A program made the translations under genes and the position numbers. Below are positions 17,464 to 26,694 of a stretch of 64,000 nt of DNA, in pieces (within the stretch, counting starts at the first letter, position 1; each line of letters begins with the position of its first letter). Below the pieces are notes generated by a model. That model saw only the letters and a list, made by a program, of their open reading frames with translations, was not told the origin of the DNA and searched no databases. Origin of the DNA: Shimia marina (GTDB lineage: Bacteria; Pseudomonadota; Alphaproteobacteria; Rhodobacterales; Rhodobacteraceae); assembly GCF_001458175.1 (NCBI RefSeq), contig NZ_CYPW01000004.1, forward strand, positions 60,593 to 124,592, given 5' to 3'.

Positions 17464-18564
17464 ATGCCACCTATCAATCTGATTTTGAACGGGACTTTTG
17501 ACCAAGGTTCAACGCACTGGTCTGGGTCGGATTTGGAAACCAATCACAGAGAAGGCGCATACCTCGGAAATGGATCGCGCAACCGTGTTGCTGAGATTGA
17601 TGGGCGTCGTGGACAGACCACGGTTATGGAGCAAAGCTTTGTTGTGTCGCGGGGCACTTCCACGTCTCTGAATTTTGACGCGGCTTTGCGGACTGCCTCT
17701 AATGGCAATGCTGGGCGAGAAGGCTTCGATGTCGAAATTCTAGACAGCGACAACAATGTAATTGCTTTCCTTGCGGTGCGCCCGACTCAAAACGGTTTTG
17801 TCGAGTTTTCGCTCCCAGTCACGTTTCCTGAGGCGGGCACCTATAAGCTCAGAATGACAGAGCGCGGCCCGAATGACAGTCTCGGTGCCATTGTTGACAA
17901 CATCGAGTTGATGGTCTGCTTTCATGGCAATACCGGGCTTAGAACAGCCACTGGGGCAAAGCCTGCTCGCGACATCCAAGTGGGTGACCTGGTGCACACA
18001 GCCAATGGATTGCGCCCTGTGCGTTGGGTAGGGCGGCGCAGGCTGCATTCTGGAGATCTCAGGGCTGACCCCAAATTGTTGCCAGTTAAGATCACTGCCG
18101 GTGCGTTAGGAGGAGGCTTGCCCCAGCGTGATCTCTGGGTTTCCCGCCAGCATAGAATGCTGGTTAACTCCCCTGTATGTGAGCGGATGTTCGGCGCATC
18201 AGAAGTGCTTGTAGCCGCAGTGCGGCTTTGCGGCTTGCCTGGCATCGAGATTGACACTTCCATGCAAGAGCTGGACTACGTCCATCTTTTGTTCGACGCT
18301 CATGAGGTTGTTTATGCAGAAGGCGCTCCAAGTGAAAGTCTGCTGTGGGGGGCGTTTACTCGCGCGGCGCTGAGTGATGCTGCCGTCGAAGAAATTTTGA
18401 AGCTCTTCTCGGAGTTACAAAGAGCAGAGAGCAGCCCGCAACCGGCTCACGTCATTCCAGACATCAAACAGCAAAAGCGTCTTGTGTGGCGGCTTGCTAA
18501 AAATGGGCGAGATGTTTTGGAGAGCTATTCACCCGTCAGTGAAACTCTACGTAAAGCAGGGTAA
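17464..18564 (+). CDS. Hint-domain protein with N-terminal jelly-roll module
   Basis: This protein has 366 residues. Residues 4-148 form a beta-rich module (NLILNGTFDQGSTHWSGSD... AIVDNIEL) like DUF642/carbohydrate-binding jelly-rolls. A Hint domain of the Hint_2 type starts at C152 (CFHGNTGL), with DIQVGDLVHTANG at 170-182, SRQHR at 227-231 and YVHLLFDAHEVVYAEG near 272-287. The histidines expected for the N-to-S acyl shift are present, but no C-terminal His-Asn splice junction is clear, so self-cleavage rather than splicing is likely. There is no signal peptide; related roseobacter proteins are probably exported without one. The RTX protein at 5392 carries a similar jelly-roll. Confidence 0.75.
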   Translation: MPPINLILNGTFDQGSTHWSGSDLETNHREGAYLGNGSRNRVAEIDGRRGQTTVMEQSFVVSRGTSTSLNFDAALRTASNGNAGREGFDVEILDSDNNVIAFLAVRPTQNGFVEFSLPVTFPEAGTYKLRMTERGPNDSLGAIVDNIELMVCFHGNTGLRTATGAKPARDIQVGDLVHTANGLRPVRWVGRRRLHSGDLRADPKLLPVKITAGALGGGLPQRDLWVSRQHRMLVNSPVCERMFGASEVLVAAVRLCGLPGIEIDTSMQELDYVHLLFDAHEVVYAEGAPSESLLWGAFTRAALSDAAVEEILKLFSELQRAESSPQPAHVIPDIKQQKRLVWRLAKNGRDVLESYSPVSETLRKAG

Positions 18565-18865
18565 GCGCGTCTCCTCGAAATTCTTTTAGGTCTTTGCAGC
18601 GCGTAGGTCACATGGCATGCGGGGCAGGCGTTTGCGGGCCGCGCCGCCGGACTTGAGCCAAGAAAAACAAGCGGTCCTATAGACAGCCTTACCCAACCCT
18701 GTTACATCGCGCGGGTCGTGTGGCCTCAGATTCGTTCTGGGGCTGCTCGCCTTTTGAACCGGGGACCTTCGGGGCCCTATACATCTGGCACCTACGGGGG
18801 CCTTTAACATCGCTGGACCAAAGACAATAACCTAAGGTCTGGCTGCTATACGGAAGACAGAAAGC
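18565..18865 (+). promoter_or_regulatory. rplB leader region with tandem stem-loops
   Basis: This 301-base spacer has no gene. A weak promoter candidate is TTGAGC (18653-18658) with TATAGA (18678-18683), spaced 19. Near its 3' end are two consecutive hairpins of the same design: GGGACC-TTCG-GGGCCC (18762-18777) and GGCACC-TACG-GGGGCC (18787-18802). Both have UNCG-type tetraloops and an A-G mismatch at the same step, and the text between them also repeats (ACATC). It is probably a cis-acting leader for the rplB block. Confidence 0.5.
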
Positions 18866-19708
18866 ATGGCACTTAAGTCGTACAAGCCGACGACGCCGGG
18901 CCAGCGTGGGCTGGTGCTGATCGACCGTTCGGAACTTTGGAAAGGACGTCCCGTCAAAGCTCTCACCGAGGGTTTGACGAAATCGGGCGGCCGGAACAAC
19001 ACCGGACGGATCACCTCGCGTCGTCGTGGTGGTGGGGCGAAACGCCTTTACCGGATCGTTGACTTCAAACGGAACAAATTTGATGTTGCGGCAACCGTTG
19101 AGCGGATCGAATATGACCCGAACCGGACTGCATTCATCGCACTGGTCAAATATGAAGACGGTGAGCAGGCGTATATCCTCGCACCTCAGCGTCTGGCAGT
19201 TGGCGATCAGGTGATCGCGTCTGCAAAGGCCGACATCAAGCCGGGCAACGCAATGCCGTTCTCTGGCATGCCGATCGGTACCATCATTCACAACATCGAA
19301 CTGAAACCAGGCAAAGGCGGCCAGATCGCCCGTGCAGCTGGTACCTATGCTCAGTTTGTTGGTCGTGACGGTGGCTACGCTCAGATCCGCCTGTCCTCTG
19401 GCGAACTGCGCCTCGTGCGTCAGGAATGCATGGCCACCGTTGGTGCCGTGTCCAACCCTGACAACTCCAACCAGAACTTCGGTAAGGCCGGCCGTATGCG
19501 CCACAAAGGCAAGCGTCCGAGCGTTCGTGGTGTGGTTATGAACCCGATCGATCACCCTCACGGTGGTGGTGAAGGTCGTACCTCCGGTGGTCGTCACCCA
19601 GTGACACCATGGGGTAAGCCGACCAAAGGTGCACGTACCCGCAACAAAAACAAAGCGTCGCAAAAGCTTATTATCCGCTCGCGTCACGCCAAGAAGAAGG
19701 GGCGTTAA
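18866..19708 (+). CDS. rplB: 50S ribosomal protein L2
   Basis: L2, 280 residues, binds 23S rRNA and is needed for subunit joining and peptidyl transfer. The start [17 protein letters not shown] and the C-terminal [19 protein letters not shown] motif with the key histidines are present. It heads the second S10 sub-block, preceded by an unusually long leader instead of following rplW directly. It is four bases from rpsS. Confidence 0.98.
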   Translation: MALKSYKPTTPGQRGLVLIDRSELWKGRPVKALTEGLTKSGGRNNTGRITSRRRGGGAKRLYRIVDFKRNKFDVAATVERIEYDPNRTAFIALVKYEDGEQAYILAPQRLAVGDQVIASAKADIKPGNAMPFSGMPIGTIIHNIELKPGKGGQIARAAGTYAQFVGRDGGYAQIRLSSGELRLVRQECMATVGAVSNPDNSNQNFGKAGRMRHKGKRPSVRGVVMNPIDHPHGGGEGRTSGGRHPVTPWGKPTKGARTRNKNKASQKLIIRSRHAKKKGR

Positions 19709-19711
19709 TAG

Positions 19712-19990
19712 ATGTCTCGCTCTGTATGGAAAGGCCCTTTTGTGGATGCTTACGTGCTTAAAAAAGCCGAAGCAGTTCGCGAATCCGGTCGCAATGAAGT
19801 GATCAAAATCTGGTCCCGTCGTTCCACCATTCTGCCCCAGTTCGTGGGTCTGACCTTTGGTGTGTACAACGGCAAGAAACACATCCCTGTCAACGTCACT
19901 GAAGACATGATTGGTCAGAAGTTTGGTGAGTACTCCCCAACTCGGACCTACTACGGTCACGCAGCTGACAAAAAAGCGAAACGGAAGTAA
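19712..19990 (+). CDS. rpsS: 30S ribosomal protein S19
   Basis: S19, 92 residues, lies in the 30S head and contacts S13 and the A-site region. It begins [17 protein letters not shown] and contains the signature [23 protein letters not shown], ending [11 protein letters not shown]. It is spaced three bases from the neighbouring genes on both sides, as expected for the operon. Confidence 0.98.
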   Translation: MSRSVWKGPFVDAYVLKKAEAVRESGRNEVIKIWSRRSTILPQFVGLTFGVYNGKKHIPVNVTEDMIGQKFGEYSPTRTYYGHAADKKAKRK

Positions 19991-19993
19991 GTC

Positions 19994-20374
19994 ATGGGCA
20001 AGGTAAAGAACCCCCGCCGCGTGGCTGAAAACGAAGCAATGGCGAAAACCCGCATGCTTCGCACCAGCCCGCAGAAACTGAACCTGGTTGCTGGCATGAT
20101 CCGCGGCAAGAAAGTTGAGAAGGCTCTGACCGACCTGACTTTCTCCAACAAGCGTATCGCAGCAGACGTGAAGAAATGCCTTCAGTCCGCAATTGCCAAC
20201 GCCGAGAATAACCACAACCTGGACGTCGACAGCCTGATCGTTGCCGAGGCCTATGTGGGCAAGAACCTGACTATGAAGCGCGGCCGTCCGCGGGCTCGTG
20301 GTCGTTTCGGCAAGATCATCAAGCCGTTCTCTGAGCTCACCATCAAGGTGCGTCAAGTTGAGGAGCAAGCCTAA
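19994..20374 (+). CDS. rplV: 50S ribosomal protein L22
   Basis: L22, 126 residues, has a long beta hairpin lining the exit tunnel. The core ([25 protein letters not shown]) and the hairpin ([14 protein letters not shown]) are visible. It has an N-terminal extension of about ten residues ([15 protein letters not shown]) over the E. coli protein, as is common in alphaproteobacteria. The last base of its stop is the first base of the rpsC start. Confidence 0.97.
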   Translation: MGKVKNPRRVAENEAMAKTRMLRTSPQKLNLVAGMIRGKKVEKALTDLTFSNKRIAADVKKCLQSAIANAENNHNLDVDSLIVAEAYVGKNLTMKRGRPRARGRFGKIIKPFSELTIKVRQVEEQA

Positions 20375-21081
20375 TGGGTAATAAAGTCAATCCGATTGGC
20401 ATGCGCCTTCAGGTGAACCGCACCTGGGACAGCCGTTGGTACGCCGACACCAAGGACTACGGTGATCTTCTGCTGGAAGACATCAAAATCCGTGAGTTCA
20501 TCAAGGCAGAGTGCAAACAAGCCGGTATCGCACGTGTGATCATCGAGCGCCCTCACAAGAAGTGCCGTGTGACTGTTCACACTGCGCGTCCGGGCGTGAT
20601 CATCGGCAAAAAAGGCGCGGACATCGAGACACTTCGTAAGAAGATCGCTGCGATGACCGACTCCGAGCTGCACCTCAACATCGTTGAAGTGCGCAAGCCG
20701 GAACTCGACGCTCAGCTGGTAGGCGAGTCCATCGCTCAGCAGCTGGAACGCCGTGTGTCTTTCCGTCGCGCGATGAAGCGTGCTGTTCAGAACGCAATGC
20801 GCATGGGCGCCCTGGGTATCCGGGTGAACGTCGCTGGTCGTCTGGGTGGTGCCGAAATCGCACGTACTGAATGGTATCGTGAAGGCCGTGTGCCTCTGCA
20901 CACTCTGCGTGCCGACATCGATTACGCACATGTGGAAGCGACCACCGCTTACGGGATCATTGGTATCAAAACCTGGATCTTCAAAGGCGAGATCATGGAG
21001 CATGATCCACAGGCGCGTGACCGTCGTGCACAAGAAGTCCAGGATGGCCCTGCACCACGTGGTGCCGGTGGTCGTCGCTAA
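20374..21081 (+). CDS. rpsC: 30S ribosomal protein S3
   Basis: S3, 235 residues, sits at the mRNA entry site and has helicase activity with S4 and S5. The start [19 protein letters not shown], the KH motif [14 protein letters not shown], and the C-terminal domain ([26 protein letters not shown]) are visible. It is tightly coupled with rplV and followed 13 bases later by rplP. Confidence 0.98.
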   Translation: MGNKVNPIGMRLQVNRTWDSRWYADTKDYGDLLLEDIKIREFIKAECKQAGIARVIIERPHKKCRVTVHTARPGVIIGKKGADIETLRKKIAAMTDSELHLNIVEVRKPELDAQLVGESIAQQLERRVSFRRAMKRAVQNAMRMGALGIRVNVAGRLGGAEIARTEWYREGRVPLHTLRADIDYAHVEATTAYGIIGIKTWIFKGEIMEHDPQARDRRAQEVQDGPAPRGAGGRR

Positions 21082-21094
21082 GGGAGACTGATCA

Positions 21095-21508
21095 ATGCTT
21101 CAACCAAAGCGTACTAAATTCCGCAAGATGCACAAAGGCCGCATCAAGGGCGATGCGAAGGGTGGCTCCACCCTGAACTTCGGTTCTTTTGGCCTGAAGG
21201 CAACCACACCGGAACGCGTGACAGCTCGCCAGATCGAGGCAGCACGTCGTGCAATGACCCGTCACATGAAACGTCAAGGGCGTGTTTGGATCCGTATCTT
21301 CCCAGACACTCCTGTGACCTCGAAGCCTACCGAAGTCCGTATGGGTAAAGGTAAAGGTTCCGTGGACTATTGGGCGTGCAAAGTGAAGCCGGGCCGCGTG
21401 ATGTTCGAAATCGATGGTGTTGACGAAGACATCGCACGTGAGGCTCTGCGCCTTGCAGCGATGAAACTTCCGGTCAAAACCCGCGTTGTCGTTCGCGAAG
21501 ACTGGTAA
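21095..21508 (+). CDS. rplP: 50S ribosomal protein L16
   Basis: L16, 137 residues, positions tRNA in the A site. It starts [16 protein letters not shown] and contains [16 protein letters not shown] and [15 protein letters not shown], all family signatures. In most bacteria rpmC follows at once; here a terminator follows and rpmC lies more than 7 kb downstream. Confidence 0.98.
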   Translation: MLQPKRTKFRKMHKGRIKGDAKGGSTLNFGSFGLKATTPERVTARQIEAARRAMTRHMKRQGRVWIRIFPDTPVTSKPTEVRMGKGKGSVDYWACKVKPGRVMFEIDGVDEDIAREALRLAAMKLPVKTRVVVREDW

Positions 21509-21548
21509 GGATTTGGTGGGCTGAGCCCACCGTCTCCAACTAAATTTG

Positions 21549-21578
21549 AGCCCCCGCCTGTTTGGTGGGGGCTTTTTT
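21549..21578 (+). terminator. Intrinsic terminator after rplP
   Basis: A strong hairpin (AGCCCCCGCC, loop TGTTT, GGTGGGGGCT) is followed by six T residues, 40 bases after the rplP stop. It ends the second S10 sub-block. Confidence 0.85.
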
Positions 21579-21705
21579 GTGGTTTTGGGGGCGGGGTGTT
21601 GCGTGGGGAAATCGCATGTCGGTAACACGTCGGTATTCCCACGGTATCGCGACGGTGGAATTCCGCGCTTTTGCGGCGCAGCCCTGTGTTTATGATGTAT
21701 ATACG

Positions 21706-21731
21706 AAAGCCCCGGCGAGTGCCGAGGCTTT
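21706..21731 (-). terminator. Terminator of the chemoreceptor gene
   Basis: On the minus strand AAAGCCTCGGC, loop ACTC, GCCGGGGCTTT forms a stem ending in T residues, 29 bases beyond the chemoreceptor stop. Confidence 0.65.
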
Positions 21732-21759
21732 ACGCAACGAACCTTACAGGGGCAGTTGG

Positions 21760-23934
21760 CTAGGCCGCATCCCAGGCGTCGTCCAGATCCGCCTCAATTT
21801 CTGACGGGTGCCCTGCCGATGCCGTGTGTTTCAGAGTGAAGCCTTCAACGGCACGTACGAGGTTTTGGGCTTCGCCGAGCAGGACCTGACCAGAGGCGGC
21901 GGTTTCTTCGAGCATGGCTGCACTCTTCTGGCTGTCGCTGTCGAGGTTTTCAACAGCGGCATTGACCTCAGACAGGCCTGCGGACTGATCCACAGCGTTT
22001 TCTGCAATCTCATTCACTTTGCCAACCACCTGTTCAACAGCCTGCATGATCTCACCTAGCGAATTGCCGGTTTCATCCATCAGGTTCACACCATTGGCCA
22101 CTTCGGTTTGCGAAGAGGTGATCAGCGTGTTGATTTCATGCGCCGCCTCGGAGGAACGTTGGGCCAAAGCCCGAACTTCAGAGGCCACCACGGCAAAGCC
22201 GCGACCAGCATCACCGGCACGGGCGGCTTCCACCCCAGCGTTCAAGGCAAGTAGGTTGGTTTGGAATGCTACATCCTCGATCAGGCCTGAGATTTGGGAG
22301 ATGGCGTCGGAGCTTTCCTTGATTTTTTGGATGGCGGCCACAGTTTGGTCCGCCACATCGCGGGTGGCTTCTGCTTTCTTCTGAGCGTCGTTGACGTGAG
22401 AGCGGGCTTCTTGCGCACTGTTTGCGGTATGATTGACCGTTTCGGCCACCGTCTGCAGCGATGAAGACGTTTCTTCCAAAGAAGCTGCAGAGATTTCGCC
22501 GCGCCGTGAGGCGTCTTCGACGGAAGAGGAAATTTCCTGAGAGGTGCTGTTGAGCACCTGACTGCTGGCGGAGAGCTGACGTACCATGCCATCAAGGCTA
22601 CCGGTGAGATGGGTGATGGTGTCAGAGATGTCTTTGAACACACCTTTCTGACCATCTGGCATGTCGTGGGTCAAATCTCCGGTGGCAAGCACCTCCAGAG
22701 CGTCTCTCACATCACCCAGACCTTTTTCTGCCACGTCCCCAATGGTGTTGACCCCTTTGCCAAGTTCGGCAAAGGCCCCCTCAGCGCCGTTGATGTCGAT
22801 CCGGCGTGAGAAGTCGCCTTCGCCGCAGGCATCAATGACTTTGGTGATTTCTTGGGTCAGATGAGATTTGGTTTCTTCTGATTTGCGGAAGAAACCGACC
22901 GCATCTGAAATTGCAGAGAGTTCCCGAATGCGTGATTTGGGCAGTTCTTTGGAGAAGTCCTCGGCCATTATGTCTTTGAGAACCTCATCAATGCGGCGGA
23001 GTGGTTTCGAAATGCCTCGCGCCAAGAGAAGGGCGAAAATGGCAAATAGACCACCGCCGATGATGGCAGCCCATCGGGCGCTGGCCTGTGCCTGTGCACT
23101 GACAGTTTCGCTTTCGGCGACGATGGCTTCTGCTGCTGCGTGAATTTCGGTCAGGATCGCCCCCATCACAGGTTCAGCAGCTGCAAAGTGAGAGGAGACA
23201 TCACTGCGTGCGCCACGTTCAGTCAGGGTTTCCTGAACGAGTGAGGCGAATGAGGTTTGATAGGCGTCCATCATTGGAATGATCGCTTCGCGCTGTTCCG
23301 CGCTGTCATAGAAGAATACCGGGAAGCCTTTGAATTCTTCTATGCGTGCTTTCACCTCGTTGAGCCACTTGGAGTCCGGATCCAGCAGGAAGTCTTTTTC
23401 ATGTTGGCGCATGGTGAGCACTTTGACGTGCAAAACCGGAATCGCGACGCCTTCAAGGCTGGTTTCCATGGCAGATACGGCAGCGGCCAGTTCTCCCTTC
23501 AGACCGTCTGAGGGAGAGAGACCAAGGCGCAAGTTGGCATCGCTGACATCTTTGAAGCTCGCCTCATACTGACTTGTGTGCTCTTTCAACAGGGCGAGGT
23601 CTTCGGCGGCCTGTTCCAAGCCTGACACTTGGGACAATAGTCCTTCCAGCGTACTGATATAGCCGTTCATGCGGGTCATGACTTCGGCGTGCTGAGCGAT
23701 ATAGTCCTTTGAGAGTCGCAGCAGAAAGTCCTTCTCGGCACGGCGGGCAGAGAGGAATTCAATCTTCAGATTTTCGACAGCGTAGTTTGCGTCGCCAATC
23801 AAAGTGACCCGATGCTGCATGTCATCGCGCATCTTGTGGGAATAAAGAGAAATGCCCGCGAGGCCCGCCATCACACCAATGGCCATGACGATGATCGAGA
23901 GGATCGCGAAATTGACTGTGATTTTGCGTTTCAT
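21760..23934 (-). CDS. Methyl-accepting chemotaxis protein
   Basis: This 724-residue chemoreceptor has a first membrane helix at about 8-30 and a long helical periplasmic ligand domain (about 32-265), probably a helical bimodular bundle. The second membrane helix lies at about 272-296 and is followed by HAMP repeats (about 297-440). The signalling domain has the hairpin tip DVAFQTNLLALNAGVEAARAG. The ligand is not evident, since the periplasmic domain is not CACHE-like. It lies on the opposite strand inside the ribosomal cluster, with no chemotaxis genes near, and signals to CheA encoded elsewhere. No strong ribosome-binding site precedes the ATG. Confidence 0.93.
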   Translation of the reverse strand: MKRKITVNFAILSIIVMAIGVMAGLAGISLYSHKMRDDMQHRVTLIGDANYAVENLKIEFLSARRAEKDFLLRLSKDYIAQHAEVMTRMNGYISTLEGLLSQVSGLEQAAEDLALLKEHTSQYEASFKDVSDANLRLGLSPSDGLKGELAAAVSAMETSLEGVAIPVLHVKVLTMRQHEKDFLLDPDSKWLNEVKARIEEFKGFPVFFYDSAEQREAIIPMMDAYQTSFASLVQETLTERGARSDVSSHFAAAEPVMGAILTEIHAAAEAIVAESETVSAQAQASARWAAIIGGGLFAIFALLLARGISKPLRRIDEVLKDIMAEDFSKELPKSRIRELSAISDAVGFFRKSEETKSHLTQEITKVIDACGEGDFSRRIDINGAEGAFAELGKGVNTIGDVAEKGLGDVRDALEVLATGDLTHDMPDGQKGVFKDISDTITHLTGSLDGMVRQLSASSQVLNSTSQEISSSVEDASRRGEISAASLEETSSSLQTVAETVNHTANSAQEARSHVNDAQKKAEATRDVADQTVAAIQKIKESSDAISQISGLIEDVAFQTNLLALNAGVEAARAGDAGRGFAVVASEVRALAQRSSEAAHEINTLITSSQTEVANGVNLMDETGNSLGEIMQAVEQVVGKVNEIAENAVDQSAGLSEVNAAVENLDSDSQKSAAMLEETAASGQVLLGEAQNLVRAVEGFTLKHTASAGHPSEIEADLDDAWDAA

Positions 23935-24143
23935 GATCTGGTACCTTGGCTCCCAAGCGAGGGTTTTGTTGCAAGTGTGATCAAGAGGTTTATCAAGCAG
24001 GCGTTAAAAGAGTGTGCTAGACCTTATTTTTAAGGGCTTTCACTACAACCTCAGGTTTTTTATTGAATGATCCGAGGGGGCTATGGCACGGAATCTGTGG
24101 CCTTGGTCTCGCCAATCGTGACTGAGAAGGGTAGGAGGCCCGC

Positions 24144-24764
24144 ATGTCTACAATCGAATCTCTCTTTGTGACGCGCCTCTATCGCGCGCGTCTTTCGGAA
24201 TTTGGTCCCAGCGTGGATACCAACGAGTTGGAAGTGTCTTGTTTCTCCATCGCCGAAGATGATGAAGCTGGGCAGGAGTGGTGTGAGGAGAATGCCTATC
24301 CGGGCTATACCTCATATGCCTCTCTGACGGATTTGCCTTGGCGCTTTCCGATTTTTGCAGATGTCGTGTCGGCGTTGGATCAGCATGTTGCAGCTTTTGC
24401 CAAGGACCTTGAGTTCAACCTAGATGGGCGTGCGCTCAAGCTGGAAGACATCTGGATCAACATCTTGCCTGAAGGTGGGATGCACGCGTCGCATATCCAC
24501 CCGCATTCAGTGATCAGTGGCACCACCTATGTGTCGATGCCTGAAGGTGCCAGCGCGCTTAAACTGGAAGATCCCCGCTCTGGCCGCATGATGGCATCGC
24601 CTGTGCGCCAGAAGGATGCCCGGCGGGATCTGCAGCCGTTTATCTATATGAAGCCTGATGTCGGGGATGTGCTCCTCTGGGAGAGCTGGCTGCGTCATGA
24701 GGTGCCGATGAATATGTCCGAAGATGAGCGGGTGAGCGTGAGCTTTAACTACGTCTGGGAATGA
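24144..24764 (+). CDS. 2OG-Fe(II) oxygenase-like protein (TIGR02466 type)
   Basis: This 206-residue cytosolic protein has a double-stranded beta-helix core with likely metal and 2-oxoglutarate ligands in HASHIHPHS, WLRHEVPMN and DERVSVSFNYVW. The pattern, length and the C-terminal phrase match the TIGR02466 family of putative 2OG-Fe(II) oxygenases, whose substrates are unknown. AGGAGG precedes the ATG. It stands alone between the divergent chemoreceptor and the BCCT transporter. Confidence 0.75.
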   Translation: MSTIESLFVTRLYRARLSEFGPSVDTNELEVSCFSIAEDDEAGQEWCEENAYPGYTSYASLTDLPWRFPIFADVVSALDQHVAAFAKDLEFNLDGRALKLEDIWINILPEGGMHASHIHPHSVISGTTYVSMPEGASALKLEDPRSGRMMASPVRQKDARRDLQPFIYMKPDVGDVLLWESWLRHEVPMNMSEDERVSVSFNYVWE

Positions 24765-25034
24765 CGAGTGCGGAGCCGTGCAGGGCCGTTATTTAGGGGA
24801 TGCAAATCGCACGCTCCCAATGGGGACGCCTGATCTGGCTGAGACTATTCAGGATCATGACGTGCGCCCGCCCTCTTGAGGTGTCGGGCATTTTGATTTG
24901 GCGCACAGCTTTGCTTGGACGCGACAATTTCATACGGCACGGCGATTACGTCCGTTAAGAGGTCGCATTTTAGGGGTTTGGGATGTCGTATTTGACCACT
25001 GTGCCCGCTATGGCATGAAAAAAGGGAGGAGCCT

Positions 25035-26618
25035 ATGTCAGACGATACCGATTATGAAGTCGGTCAGGACAACGTTCAGGTTATGGGATTGGACATACAC
25101 AATCCGGTCTTTGCGATATCCGGAGTGACGATTGTTGCCTTTGTCTTTTTCTCGCTGGTGTTCCGCGAACAGGCGGCCGAATTCTTTGGCTGGCTGCGGC
25201 CGACGCTGACGAGCAACTTTGACTGGGTGTTTATGATCGCCTGCAACCTGTTTGTGGTGTTTTCTCTGTTCTTGGTGATTTCGCCTTACGGCAAGATCCG
25301 CCTTGGGGGCGAAGATGCAAAACCTGACTACAGCTATATGGCATGGATCGCGATGCTGTTTGCCGCGGGCATGGGCATTGGGCTTGTGTTCTGGGGCGTG
25401 GCCGAGCCGATCTCGCATTATGGCTCGTCCATGGGCGGCGTTGCGGTTGGCGAAGATGGCGTGCGCACGGACTGGGCGCCGCTGGGCGCTGCAGCCGGTG
25501 ATATGGCTGCGTCACGTGATCTGGCGATGGCGGCGACGATTTTCCACTGGGGTCTGCACCCCTGGGCGATCTACGCGATTGTCGCTCTGGCGCTGGCGTT
25601 CTTCAGCTTCAACCGCGGCCTGCCGCTGACCATGCGCTCTGTGTTCTATCCCCTGCTTGGGAAGCACACATGGGGTCCATTGGGGCACATCATTGATATC
25701 CTCGCTGTGTTTGCCACGATTTTTGGTCTGGCAACCTCTCTGGGTCTGGGCGCGTCTCAGGCGCTGGCGGGTCTGAACTATCTGTTCGGCGTGCCGATCA
25801 GCGATGGTATGAGCGTTGTGCTGATCATTCTGATCACCATCTTTGCACTGGTGTCGGTTGTGGCCGGTCTGGAAAAAGGCGTGAAGCGTTTGTCTGAGGC
25901 CAATATGATCCTGGCGGCGGCGCTGTTGCTGCTGGTGCTTCTGGTGGGGCCAACAATGGCAATTCTGTCCGGCTTCTTTGGCGGCATGGCGGATTACATT
26001 GTGCAACTGCCGGCACTGTCCAACTGGGTTGGCCGTGAAGACACCAACTTCATGCAGGGCTGGACGGCCTTCTACTGGGCATGGTGGATCAGCTGGTCAC
26101 CTTTCGTGGGTATGTTCATTGCGCGTATTTCGCGCGGCCGGACCATCCGCGAGTTCATCATCTGTGTTCTGATCATCCCAACCATCGTGGGGGCTCTGTG
26201 GATGAGCGTCTTTGGTGGTGCGGCTCTGGAGCAGGTCACCGGTGGTGCAGGTCAGGCGCTGTCTGATGCGGCGCTGGAGCTGAAGATGTTCAAGATGTTT
26301 GAAGCTTTCCCAATGACCGGGTTGCTGTCTTTCATCGGCATCATTCTGGTGGTGGTCTTCTTTGTAACCTCCTCTGACTCTGGCTCGCTGGTGATCGACA
26401 CGATCACCGCAGGCGGCAAGACAGACGCCCCAACCGCACAGCGCGTGTTCTGGTGTGTGCTGGAAGGGGCGATTGCGATTGTGCTTCTGCTGGGTGGCGG
26501 CCTTGGTGCGCTGCAGGCGGCGTCGATTGCGACCGGCTTCCCGTTTGCCATCGTGCTGATGCTGATGTGTGTGTCGGTGATGATTGGCCTGATCCGCGAG
26601 CGCAAGCGTCTGAAGTGA
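25035..26618 (+). CDS. BCCT-family betaine/choline-type transporter
   Basis: This 527-residue inner-membrane transporter has about 12 helices and carries trimethylammonium compounds such as glycine betaine, choline, carnitine or DMSP, driven by Na+ or H+. The glycine-rich AAGMGIGLVFWGVAEP stretch in helix 3 and the family signature WAWWISWSPFVGMFIARISRGRT are present. It is shorter at the C-terminus than osmosensing BetP, so osmotic gating by a long tail is unlikely. AGGGAGGAG lies before the ATG. Marine roseobacters use such transporters for osmolytes and DMSP; the exact substrate cannot be read here. Confidence 0.93.
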   Translation: MSDDTDYEVGQDNVQVMGLDIHNPVFAISGVTIVAFVFFSLVFREQAAEFFGWLRPTLTSNFDWVFMIACNLFVVFSLFLVISPYGKIRLGGEDAKPDYSYMAWIAMLFAAGMGIGLVFWGVAEPISHYGSSMGGVAVGEDGVRTDWAPLGAAAGDMAASRDLAMAATIFHWGLHPWAIYAIVALALAFFSFNRGLPLTMRSVFYPLLGKHTWGPLGHIIDILAVFATIFGLATSLGLGASQALAGLNYLFGVPISDGMSVVLIILITIFALVSVVAGLEKGVKRLSEANMILAAALLLLVLLVGPTMAILSGFFGGMADYIVQLPALSNWVGREDTNFMQGWTAFYWAWWISWSPFVGMFIARISRGRTIREFIICVLIIPTIVGALWMSVFGGAALEQVTGGAGQALSDAALELKMFKMFEAFPMTGLLSFIGIILVVVFFVTSSDSGSLVIDTITAGGKTDAPTAQRVFWCVLEGAIAIVLLLGGGLGALQAASIATGFPFAIVLMLMCVSVMIGLIRERKRLK

Positions 26619-26639
26619 TGCCTGCGACATGACAAAAGA

Positions 26640-26668
26640 AACGCCGCTCCGAAGGGGGCGGCGTTTTG
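26640..26668. terminator. Terminator between BCCT and LysE genes
   Basis: The hairpin AACGCCGCTCC / GGGGCGGCGTT is followed by TTTTGC. It lies between two convergent genes and could serve both. Confidence 0.65.
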
Positions 26669-26694
26669 CATTTTCTGGGGCGTTTATTGGGGTG

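Noticed and set aside
18689..20368. 559-codon minus-strand frame over rplB-rpsS-rplV
   Set aside because: Highly expressed genes here avoid TTA, CTA and TCA, whose complements are stops. This leaves long antisense frames open by chance.
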